DNA of 64,000 nucleotides, taken from Occallatibacter savannae. Its GTDB lineage: Bacteria > Acidobacteriota > Terriglobia > Terriglobales > Acidobacteriaceae. The notes under the pieces are model-generated. The model was not told the origin of the DNA. It saw nothing but the letters and a program-made list of their open reading frames with translations, and ran no database searches. Position 1 is the first letter of the stretch, and every line of letters begins with the position of its first letter. A program made the translations under genes and the position numbers. The stretch covers positions 1-64,000 of the forward strand of contig NZ_QFFY01000001.1 in assembly GCF_003131205.1 (NCBI RefSeq). The letters are read 5' to 3'. Positions 44,755-52,849 of this stretch are shown one piece after another.

Positions 44755-46848
44755 ATGTGTGCTCGTTTGAAGTTTGCCTTGGCCCTCCCCCTTTGCTTGC
44801 TGATCTCCGGATTCGCCGGGACCGTCCATGCCCAGAGCGTGTGGCAGAAGATGAAACAACAGGTGCTGCAGCAGCAGTGCCAGCAGGGTCTGCAAAAGGC
44901 CTGCCAGGCGCTTGCGAAGATCACGCAAAATCCGGGGCAGCAGCCTGCGCCGCAGCAGACGCAGGGCCAGCAGCCCGGGCAGCCTGCGCCGCCGATGCCC
45001 GGGCGGCAACCGCGCCAGGATGTGGCGCAGGCTGCGGATCAGTCCGGGCGTGAGTCTGGGCCGATCCGTCCGCCTAACGGAACCAAGGTGGAGGAGACTG
45101 TGCTGGCTCCGTTGGCCCCAGGTGCGCGTTTCTACGTCAGCCCGCACGGGGTTCACGTTGCTACTTGGGAAAACAGCGGAAGCCGTGCGGTGGTTTATTA
45201 CGATGGCGTCCCAGGTCCGAAGTTCGACGAAATCATTGAAGGCATCGCATTCAGTCCCGACGGCAAGCGCGTCGCCTATTGCGGGCGATCGGGCACCGAA
45301 ATGGTGGTGATGGTGGATGGCAAGGAGCTTCTGCGTACTGCCGAATCCCAGGAAGGGGTATTTGACAGTTCCAGCTGCCATTTAGGGTTTACATCAAACA
45401 GCCGGCACGTGTACCTCATCCAGAATGTCCGCACGTCGACCATGAAGGGGGGCAGTTTCACACGATTCATCTTCGACGGTAAAGCGGCCGCTTTGCCGAG
45501 TGCCAGTGGAACGCAGTCGACAGGAGAGGTAGGCGGCATTCATCCGTCATTCAGCCCGGATGGTGAACACTATGCATACGTTGCGATCGACCCCTCTGAC
45601 GAGCAGAAGTGGGCACTTGTGGTCGATGGCAAGGTCGCACCGTACCGGGGTGGCGGTCCGCGTTGGAGCCCGGACAGCCAGCACCTTTATACGACCATCT
45701 CTCACCCGGGCGCTGCTGGTTACATGGAAGGGATGCTGGATGGCAAGCCGTTCATCCGCGCTGACCGTTTTGATCTTCACGTTGCGCCAAAGGGCGGCAA
45801 CTTGTGGGTGGCGGTGGTGGACGCGGGCATTCGCAACCCTAGTCCAACACAATTCCTGGTGGTGAATGGAAAGAAGGTGCCGGGGAGCGAGATCGTTCGC
45901 GAGCGTGGCGCGTTTATCGATGAGGTTGCGTTCAGTCCTGACGGCAAGCACTACGCGGCGCGGTACACGACGACGCAGAACCACCAGTACCTGATTGTGG
46001 ACGGGAAGCGCGCGGAGGAGTACCAGAAGATCGACAATATCGTTTTCACCGCGGACTCTAGCAAAGTGACCTACACATCGTTTTCGAACGGAAAGCCCTT
46101 CGCCATCATCGGCGACGAGGAGTCGGAGCCGTGTCTGCCTGAGCTAGCGACCGCGGTCGGCGGCAGCCACGGCGGACTCGTGATCGCCCCTGTTGGCGCA
46201 CGGGCTGGTGGAATCTGCGGGCTCAACGGTGGCGAGGCCCCAACGTTGTACCTGGACGGCAAGACCCTGCGCATGCCGGATGGAGTTCGGGGTGCGGGTG
46301 ACCTTCGCTTTTCGGCTGATGGCCAGCACTACGCATATCGTGCGGGCTTCCAGGGAGGCGGGATGCGGCTCGTCATCGACAACGTGGTGCAGTTTAATAG
46401 CAACCTGGGTACGCCGAGTACGGCGAGATATCAACACGTATTCAGTCCCGACAGCAAGCACATCGCATCGGACTCGGCGCCGCCGACAGACACGGGCGTG
46501 TTCGCATCGGGACTGTTTCTGGATGGCAAGTACATTCCGGTGGTTGCGAATCCTGGGATGAAGCGCCTGGAATTCACCGCCGACAGCAAGCACATCGTGT
46601 GGGCGCAGGGAGCACCTTCACGCGATGCCCTGCGCATTTTCGTTGATGGCAAGGTGGTTGCGGATACTGAGGCTGCCGTTGCAGCGAATTCGCCCGAGGC
46701 ATGGTGGGACATGCTTCCCGACGGCAGTCTCGCCGTTCTCGGTCAGGACCAGAACAATCTCAAACGGATCACGATTACGCCTTCTTCCGAAACGAGTGTT
46801 GCGGCACTGAGCGGAGGAGGGGCCCTGGTTGCAAAGCGGGATCAGTAA
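44755..46848 (+). CDS. Exported TolB/PD40-like beta-propeller protein
   Basis: A 697-residue exported protein: signal peptide (residues 5-26, cleavage after VHA), a Gln-rich helical segment (residues 31-60), a Pro/Gln linker to about 100, then a beta-propeller made of repeats ending in a (V/L)DGK motif: FSPDGKRVAY, FSPDGEHYAY, WSPDSQHLYT, FSPDGKHYAA, FSADGQHYAY, FSPDSKHIAS, FTADSKHIVW. Such folds usually bind proteins. First gene of four on the plus strand (gaps of 35, 33 and 36 bases). I cannot assign a partner, but the other three proteins are obvious candidates. Confidence 0.85.
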   Translation: MCARLKFALALPLCLLISGFAGTVHAQSVWQKMKQQVLQQQCQQGLQKACQALAKITQNPGQQPAPQQTQGQQPGQPAPPMPGRQPRQDVAQAADQSGRESGPIRPPNGTKVEETVLAPLAPGARFYVSPHGVHVATWENSGSRAVVYYDGVPGPKFDEIIEGIAFSPDGKRVAYCGRSGTEMVVMVDGKELLRTAESQEGVFDSSSCHLGFTSNSRHVYLIQNVRTSTMKGGSFTRFIFDGKAAALPSASGTQSTGEVGGIHPSFSPDGEHYAYVAIDPSDEQKWALVVDGKVAPYRGGGPRWSPDSQHLYTTISHPGAAGYMEGMLDGKPFIRADRFDLHVAPKGGNLWVAVVDAGIRNPSPTQFLVVNGKKVPGSEIVRERGAFIDEVAFSPDGKHYAARYTTTQNHQYLIVDGKRAEEYQKIDNIVFTADSSKVTYTSFSNGKPFAIIGDEESEPCLPELATAVGGSHGGLVIAPVGARAGGICGLNGGEAPTLYLDGKTLRMPDGVRGAGDLRFSADGQHYAYRAGFQGGGMRLVIDNVVQFNSNLGTPSTARYQHVFSPDSKHIASDSAPPTDTGVFASGLFLDGKYIPVVANPGMKRLEFTADSKHIVWAQGAPSRDALRIFVDGKVVADTEAAVAANSPEAWWDMLPDGSLAVLGQDQNNLKRITITPSSETSVAALSGGGALVAKRDQ

Positions 46849-46883
46849 AGCGGGAGCAGTCCACATACAGGGGAGGAGGACTT

Positions 46884-47198
46884 ATGCGAGTTTCTAGATT
46901 CGTGGTTGTCGTTGCGGCGAGTGCGGTTGTGCTGATCGGCGGATGCAACTCCGGGCCGAAGGGGACCTATACGGATGCGAATGGGGCGGTGATTCTGGAG
47001 CTGCGGTCTGGCGGGAAGGCGAATTTCACCTTCATGGGAGACGTGGAAGAGTGCACGTACGAGAGCAGCGGGAAGCAGTTGACGCTGACGTGCAAGGGAA
47101 GTCCCGCTCCAGTGACGGTCTTCAATATTCACGATGATGGATCGCTGACGGGGCCTCCGGGCACATTTATGCCGCCGCTGCGGAAAGAGAAGAGCTGA
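46884..47198 (+). CDS. Small lipoprotein, single copy of the operon's beta domain
   Basis: A 104-residue lipoprotein. ATG 46884 follows a strong GGAGGAGGA; lipobox IGGC with Cys21. The mature part GTYTDANGAVILEL, then ECTYESSGKQLTLT and DDGSLTGPPG, aligns by pattern with domains in the next two proteins (G-x-Y start, strand pairs, DGSLxGxG turn). It could be a stand-alone version of that domain anchored to a membrane. No described family is recognised. Earlier in-frame starts overlap the propeller gene and are rejected. Confidence 0.8.
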   Translation: MRVSRFVVVVAASAVVLIGGCNSGPKGTYTDANGAVILELRSGGKANFTFMGDVEECTYESSGKQLTLTCKGSPAPVTVFNIHDDGSLTGPPGTFMPPLRKEKS

Positions 47199-47231
47199 TC
47201 GAAGTGGGTCTGGATCGGTGCTGGAGGCCAG

Positions 47232-48833
47232 GTGAGAACGAAACACATGATTGTCCACGCTCTGCTGATTAGTCTCGTTGCCGCGACTTATCCAGCGATC
47301 GGACAGGCACAGAGCGGAGGAGCGGACTACACGGCAGCGTTGCCCTCCGTCGAGAAGATCAGAACGCAGTTGCAAGGAACAGACCCCATCGATACTACGG
47401 CGCGGCAGGTTGCCGTGCTGACGTACTTGCCGACGTACATCGAGCGAATTGTGAACGCCCGGAACTACGGTGGTCCGTATACACCCGCTGAGACGAAGCT
47501 GTATCGCGAGTACAGCCTGGCTGCGCTGCAGATGACGCAGGACTTCACCAAATCCCATTCACCCGCCGAGGTGAAGACTTTCCAGCAACTCGAAGGCAAG
47601 TACGAAATCATGAATGCCCTGAGCTGGATCAAGCAATTGCAGGGGCAGCAGGCCGCAGACACGTATCGGGGCGCAGAGCATTCTCTTGCACAGAGCTACC
47701 AGCAGCACGAGGAGAAACTTCAGCAGCAGATGAAACAGGATGCCGGCGGAGGCAGGTCGTCGATCGCAGGCGATCCCGTACTCGATCCTACGGGGATGTT
47801 TGCGCGTGCCGAGGCCAATCGCGTGAATGATCCCGTACTGCGACGCTGTCTGGAACTGGGCGACAGCCTTGAAGCATGTGAGGGAGTGGGCGTCGTGGGA
47901 ACCATGACCAGCATTCTGGTTCCCTGGGCAGAAAAGCCCGATCCCAATGCAGCGCCACCTGTGGCCGGGGTCGTCCTGGTGGGCGGATACCAGGGCAGAT
48001 CGGGCGCCGTCAGCATCGACTTCGGCACGAACCTGAGCCGCGCTCCGGTAGCAGTACTTGAGAACTGCGGAACGCTTGTTTCGAACATCTTCGATGGACG
48101 CGATTATGTCGTGCGGAAATCCGCTAGTGCGGTCCAACTCGTGATTGCGAATGAGCCGCAGCCGATTGTCGTGGCCCTGCAACCCGATGGAAGTCTCTCC
48201 GGTCCCGGTTCTGTGCTTGTCAAGGGAAGGATCGTTACCGGATCGACGACCACGACGAAGACAGTGATGGTGGATGGCGCGCCGGCGGGTCCGCAGGGGT
48301 ATGACTGCAACGGCCCGTGCAGCACCAGTACATCCACTCCGACCTACGGACCGAAGGTTGAGCGCTGCACAATTGGTCCGATGAACTTCGTTCGACCGAA
48401 GCCCGTCGAAACGCCGAAGACCGGCATCGGATTTCTGGATGCAGTCACAAGGGGAGAGCCCGCGGCCACCGGCTTCCGCATGACGGGCCGCTACATGAGC
48501 GACTCCGGCCTGACCCTCGAATTTGAAAACACTGCAGTCATCATGGATTGCGGCAAGGCACACGCGAAGGCTCCGTACCAGGTAGACAACACGCCGGAGG
48601 GCTTCGTGGTTCGCGTGCAAAATGCGGGAGGGGCGTTTGCGTTGGGCGTGGGAAGTGATAACGGGCTGCGCGGCTCCGGTTCCACGATGGTTTCGGGCAA
48701 GCTGGTGACGGCCATTCGTGGGGATAACGTCAGCTTTACGCAGCATACGGAGAGTTGCCGGGTGGGAGCGTTCGCGGCCAAAAGCGAGCGGAATACCATG
48801 CGCGCGTCGAACGGCGGAGGGCGCGCTGAGTAA
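47232..48833 (+). CDS. Exported multidomain protein with helical and beta domains (paralogue 1)
   Basis: A 533-residue exported protein from GTG 47232 (GGAGG upstream), signal peptide to about residue 26. Residues 38-170 are a helical domain paralogous to the next gene (DTTARQVAVLTYLPTYI against DTMARQVAVFTQLGQYI; KYEIMNALSWIKQLQGQQA against KYEMGDADQWARQLMGQQA). A C-x9-C segment (Cys206, Cys216) follows, then beta-domain copies at 251-335 and 418-492, each followed by a C-[TR]-[IV]-G motif (Cys379, Cys509). I recognise no family. Confidence 0.82.
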   Translation: MRTKHMIVHALLISLVAATYPAIGQAQSGGADYTAALPSVEKIRTQLQGTDPIDTTARQVAVLTYLPTYIERIVNARNYGGPYTPAETKLYREYSLAALQMTQDFTKSHSPAEVKTFQQLEGKYEIMNALSWIKQLQGQQAADTYRGAEHSLAQSYQQHEEKLQQQMKQDAGGGRSSIAGDPVLDPTGMFARAEANRVNDPVLRRCLELGDSLEACEGVGVVGTMTSILVPWAEKPDPNAAPPVAGVVLVGGYQGRSGAVSIDFGTNLSRAPVAVLENCGTLVSNIFDGRDYVVRKSASAVQLVIANEPQPIVVALQPDGSLSGPGSVLVKGRIVTGSTTTTKTVMVDGAPAGPQGYDCNGPCSTSTSTPTYGPKVERCTIGPMNFVRPKPVETPKTGIGFLDAVTRGEPAATGFRMTGRYMSDSGLTLEFENTAVIMDCGKAHAKAPYQVDNTPEGFVVRVQNAGGAFALGVGSDNGLRGSGSTMVSGKLVTAIRGDNVSFTQHTESCRVGAFAAKSERNTMRASNGGGRAE

Positions 48834-48869
48834 ACATCACAGGTTTCAACTCTGGTCCGAGGAATAGAG

Positions 48870-50924
48870 ATGGATACGAAACGGATTTTGGCGGTTCTCC
48901 TGTTTTGCGTGAGCGGCTTGGTGCATGCGCAGCAGGCGCCGGATGGACTTCAGTTCAACGTTCCCTACCTGTGCAACGACGGCAAGGTGTACGTGGTGCA
49001 CCGGTGCGAGAAGGGGCCGAAGTTCGAGGCGTGCTTCTATCAGCATGAGCCGGACTCTGAGCGCTACAACACGCGCGAAGCCGTGGTTTACCAGATGACG
49101 AAGATGTGCAAGGTGCAGGGACCGCCCGCGCCGGCAGCACCTGCAGTAGCTTCGGCAGCACCTTCGACGGGAATAGCAGGGGCGCCGCAACTGGGTGTGT
49201 ATCACTGCACCAACGGGTTTGTGCTGACGATCTCGAAGTGCGACAAGTGGAACGGCGCGGATGCTTGCTGGTTCAAGATCGAAAACAAAGGACAGGTGCT
49301 CGCGGACTCTCCCGGTTCGGTAGCGGGAGCGGTGAAGATGGTGAAGGCGTGCAATGGGGATATGTCCGTGGTGCCGAAGACGCCGCCCACCTTTGGCATG
49401 ACTCCCTCAGGCACGCCAAGGACAATGGATCCCGCCTACCTTTCCGACATGCCGCAGGTTGAGCGAGTGTTGAGCGAGATCAAAGGGTCCGATCCTACAG
49501 ATACGATGGCGAGGCAGGTTGCGGTGTTTACCCAACTGGGCCAGTACATCCAGCGCATGAAATCTTCCCGCTCAATTCGCGCCCCTTACACGCTGGACGA
49601 ACAGACTGTGATGACTGCATACCGCCTGGCCTCGTACCAAATCACGCAGGGTTACGAGCAGTCGCACACGCCGGAAGAAGCCAAGGCTTTCACGGGCATG
49701 CATTGGAAATACGAGATGGGCGACGCCGATCAATGGGCGCGACAACTGATGGGTCAGCAGGCGAACTCGGCATACAAGGGAGCGCTGAGCGACCTCTCTG
49801 CTGGCGGGAAGAAGCACTACGACGAAGAAATGCGCACCTACAACGACGCAGTCGCGAAGCAGAAGGAGGCAGCGAGCAATCCGGGCGGAGCCAACGATCA
49901 CTATGCGAAGGATGCGGGATCAGTTGCGGTGCGGCACTGTATCGAGTCTGGCCGCAGTGAGATGGAGTGCCTGGGCGAGGGCATGAAGATCGGCTTCAAC
50001 GATCTGATGGGTGGCGACATCAAAGAGGCAATTGTGGGGAAGACGCCTACAGGCTTGCGTTTCACGGGTGTGTACTCGGGGGGTGGATTTTCTCTGAATT
50101 TCCGGCAGGACACCGTGTATGTGTTCTGTGGCGGCCTGCTGCCGGAGCCGCGCACGTACACGGTGGAACATTCTGGAATGCAGGTGTCGGTGAAGATCCC
50201 TGTGACGAATCCGCCGCTGGTTCTTTCATACAGAGGCGATGGAAGTCTCTCGGGAGAGGGACGGACGATCTCAGTTGCGGGCGAGGTGCCGGCGGGTGGT
50301 GGCGGCGGGGCTATGGGGTCGGGAATGCAGACTCAGACGACCACGACGCAGCGGCAGCTTGAGGTGGGCGAAGAGCGGGAATACAGCGCCGATCAGCTGC
50401 ATCAGAACGGAGGGCAGTTCTCGGTCGATCAGCAGACGACGACTACGAGCTGGGGTCCTTCTACGTATCAAAGACCTAGGACAATTCCGAAAACGGAGCG
50501 CTGCACGGTGGGTACGCTGCCGGCGACGACGGCGAGCGTGAAAGATGCTGCTCTGCTGACGGCAGTGCTGGGCAGCAAGCCGAGCAAGTCTGCAAACAGC
50601 AAGCCGGGATTGCGCCTCAATGGCACCTATGCGGTTGCGGGCGGGCTGAAGGTGGAATTTCGCGATGACTCAGCGACTCTGGAATGCGGCGAGTCGATGA
50701 ATTCAGAGGCGTACGAGGTGGAGAGGGGGAGTGGGCAGATGGTTGTGAAGTTCCAGAACAACACCGGCCCTCTCTCTCTCATTCTGCAGCCGAATAATAC
50801 TCTGACGGGTTCGGGCGAGGTCGAGGTGACGGGGCGAAAGGTGTTTCAGGCCGCCGGCGGCGGGGTGGACTTCACACCGCGGAACGCGCGCTGCTCGCTG
50901 GGGACTTTCGAAGCTTCGCGGTGA
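48870..50924 (+). CDS. Exported multidomain protein with Cys-rich pair (paralogue 2)
   Basis: A 684-residue exported protein, signal peptide to about residue 20. It begins with two copies of a four-Cys module: Cys35/46/55/80 and Cys113/124/133/161, with identical spacing between the first three Cys. The paralogous helical domain spans about 195-330, the C-x9-C link is Cys357/367, and beta domains lie at 399-472 and 584-657, followed by ERCTVGTL (Cys544) and ARCSLGTF (Cys674). A Thr/Gln-rich linker separates the two. Last gene of the operon. Function unknown; secreted binding or surface role is inferred. Confidence 0.82.
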   Translation: MDTKRILAVLLFCVSGLVHAQQAPDGLQFNVPYLCNDGKVYVVHRCEKGPKFEACFYQHEPDSERYNTREAVVYQMTKMCKVQGPPAPAAPAVASAAPSTGIAGAPQLGVYHCTNGFVLTISKCDKWNGADACWFKIENKGQVLADSPGSVAGAVKMVKACNGDMSVVPKTPPTFGMTPSGTPRTMDPAYLSDMPQVERVLSEIKGSDPTDTMARQVAVFTQLGQYIQRMKSSRSIRAPYTLDEQTVMTAYRLASYQITQGYEQSHTPEEAKAFTGMHWKYEMGDADQWARQLMGQQANSAYKGALSDLSAGGKKHYDEEMRTYNDAVAKQKEAASNPGGANDHYAKDAGSVAVRHCIESGRSEMECLGEGMKIGFNDLMGGDIKEAIVGKTPTGLRFTGVYSGGGFSLNFRQDTVYVFCGGLLPEPRTYTVEHSGMQVSVKIPVTNPPLVLSYRGDGSLSGEGRTISVAGEVPAGGGGGAMGSGMQTQTTTTQRQLEVGEEREYSADQLHQNGGQFSVDQQTTTTSWGPSTYQRPRTIPKTERCTVGTLPATTASVKDAALLTAVLGSKPSKSANSKPGLRLNGTYAVAGGLKVEFRDDSATLECGESMNSEAYEVERGSGQMVVKFQNNTGPLSLILQPNNTLTGSGEVEVTGRKVFQAAGGGVDFTPRNARCSLGTFEASR

Positions 50925-50946
50925 GCGAGTGCGGATAGTGTTCGAC

Positions 50947-52023
50947 TCAAGGCGTTCGCCTGGTGAGTGAGTCTGCAGCACGGCGATCGAATGATGTTGA
51001 GGCGTCGGGCTCGGGGATGTTCAATGGAATGCGCCAATCGCGCGCGGAGACGGTTCCGGCCGCGACCCAGCCATAGCGCAGGCAGAGAGAGCCGATGATT
51101 CCGGAGAGGGCGGCGGCCTGGCGGAGGCGACGTCTTCTTCTCGACGTGAAGAGGGAAGCGAGACGCAGAGCGATGGGCAGCGGGCCGGAGAGGACTCCGG
51201 CGGTCTGGATGAGCGCGCCGGTCAAGCCTTGTTTTGTCGGCGCGAGTTCGCGATCTCTGGTGCGAAGAAGTTCGATGCCTTCCCAGGTCTCGAAGGCGGC
51301 GGCGACGAGGCCGATGGCGTTGAGGGCGTTGCTGTCCGTTTCACCCGAGAGTTCGAGGAGGCTGACGGCGGACTGGAGGCCCGACATGCCGAATTCGCGC
51401 GGAAGAGAGCGGACGCGGTTGTTCCAGACGGGAATCGCAGTGGCTCCGATGAGGACGCCGGTGTAGTTGTGGAACGGCATGCCGAGAACGGTGCAGCCGG
51501 TGCGTCCGATGGTGCGAAGGAACGTTGCAATCGGGCTGCCGTCAATTTGCGTATCGAGAATGTCGGCGAGTGTAGAGGCAGCGGCGAAGGCGGAGAAGCC
51601 GCTGAGAACCCAGGAGCCGACGGACATGACGCTCTGCGGTTTGAAGATGCGAAGCATGTTGAGGAAGCGCGAGGGGCGGCCGAGATCGGCGATGAGAAGG
51701 ACCGAGGAGATGGTCGATCCCGCAGTGGCCATGTGACGGGCTTTGCGCGCAAGGTCGTCGTTTTCGCCGATGAGATCGGCGAGAGAGCCGATGACGCCGA
51801 GCGAGCCGGAGGCGCCGCCGACGAAGAAGTAGAGAGGCACGAGCGGCGTCCACTGCGGCTCTTTAAGAAGGTGCTGCTGGTAGTAGCCGGTTTGCGGAGA
51901 TGCTTTAGGCAGAGGCGATCCGGCTGCGCGGATCCCGGCCTGCTGGACGGTGCCGAATTGCGATGCTTCGCGGCGAATCTCGTCGAGACGACTTTCGCGG
52001 AAGGATGATTGAGCCTCACTCAT
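50947..52023 (-). CDS. NrfD-family membrane subunit of formate dehydrogenase
   Basis: A 358-residue membrane protein of the NrfD/polysulfide-reductase C type, which passes electrons between the Fe-S subunit and quinones. Hydrophobic helices with PLVPLYFFVGGASGSLGVIG, LIADLGRPSRFLNMLRIFKP and MSVGSWVLSGFSAF are characteristic. A polar N-terminus of about 50 residues precedes helix 1. It starts 4 bases after the Fe-S subunit and replaces the cytochrome b subunit of E. coli FdnI, consistent with a haem-independent design. Confidence 0.9.
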   Translation of the reverse strand: MSEAQSSFRESRLDEIRREASQFGTVQQAGIRAAGSPLPKASPQTGYYQQHLLKEPQWTPLVPLYFFVGGASGSLGVIGSLADLIGENDDLARKARHMATAGSTISSVLLIADLGRPSRFLNMLRIFKPQSVMSVGSWVLSGFSAFAAASTLADILDTQIDGSPIATFLRTIGRTGCTVLGMPFHNYTGVLIGATAIPVWNNRVRSLPREFGMSGLQSAVSLLELSGETDSNALNAIGLVAAAFETWEGIELLRTRDRELAPTKQGLTGALIQTAGVLSGPLPIALRLASLFTSRRRRRLRQAAALSGIIGSLCLRYGWVAAGTVSARDWRIPLNIPEPDASTSFDRRAADSLTRRTP

Positions 52024-52027
52024 CGAG

Positions 52028-52849
52028 CTATCCTTTCCTGCCTAAAAAGAAGAATGAAGCAACGACTGCGCCGACCATCGCTACGGCTTCAAAGGCGGCA
52101 GACTTCCAGGCGTCTTTGAGGTAGATAGTGGGGACTTCGGGCCTGGGCGGGAGGTTGTAGGTCTCGGGCTCGCCGCGAATGATGAACATGGAGTGGATGC
52201 CCTTGACGCTGGTGTGGGTGGGGTCGTAGATCTGCGCGTCGGTCATGCCGCGGGACTGCAGAGTGGCGAGGCGGACCTGCGCTTCGACTTTGAGTTCGTC
52301 GAGGCGACCGAACTTGATGGATTCAGTTGGGCATGCCTTGGCGCATGCAGGCATCATGCCGGCTTTCTGGCGATCGGTGCAGAAGGTGCACTTGAATGCG
52401 CGGCCGTCGTCTTCGTTTTTCTGCACGACGCCGAAGGGGCATGAGATGACGCAGTAGGAGCAGCCGTTGCAGATGTCCGGCTGAAGAAAGACGGAGCCGA
52501 ACTCGGTGCGCACGAGCGAACCGGTGGGACAGGCTTCGAGGCAGCCGGCAACTTCGCAGTGCTTGCAGACATCTGACGAGAACTCCCACGAGAGCTGCTG
52601 CGCGGAGTTGCCGCCGATGCCGGGCGTGATTTCACCTTCGACGAATTTGACGTGACGCCACGTCGAGTGGCCGAGCGCGGCGGTGTTGTCGTAGGACCAG
52701 CCGGTAAAGTCGTAGCCGTCGGCGGAGATGCCGTTCCACTCCTTGCATGCGACTTCGCACGCCTTGCAGCCGATGCAGAGAGTGGAGTCGGTGAGGAATG
52801 AGGTTACTTCGCCGGGCTGAATGCCGGTGTGATCAGTTGCGCCGCTCAT
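52028..52849 (-). CDS. Formate dehydrogenase iron-sulfur subunit
   Basis: A 273-residue ferredoxin-like subunit binding four [4Fe-4S] clusters: CIGCKACEVACKEW, CKHCEVAGCLEACP, CNGCSYCVISCPFG and CTFC...CAKACP. A C-terminal hydrophobic segment (AFEAVAMVGAVVASFFFLG) anchors it. It should carry electrons from the molybdo/tungsto catalytic subunit to the NrfD protein. Its ATG overlaps the catalytic subunit stop by ATGA (52846-52849), so translation is coupled. Confidence 0.94.
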   Translation of the reverse strand: MSGATDHTGIQPGEVTSFLTDSTLCIGCKACEVACKEWNGISADGYDFTGWSYDNTAALGHSTWRHVKFVEGEITPGIGGNSAQQLSWEFSSDVCKHCEVAGCLEACPTGSLVRTEFGSVFLQPDICNGCSYCVISCPFGVVQKNEDDGRAFKCTFCTDRQKAGMMPACAKACPTESIKFGRLDELKVEAQVRLATLQSRGMTDAQIYDPTHTSVKGIHSMFIIRGEPETYNLPPRPEVPTIYLKDAWKSAAFEAVAMVGAVVASFFFLGRKG

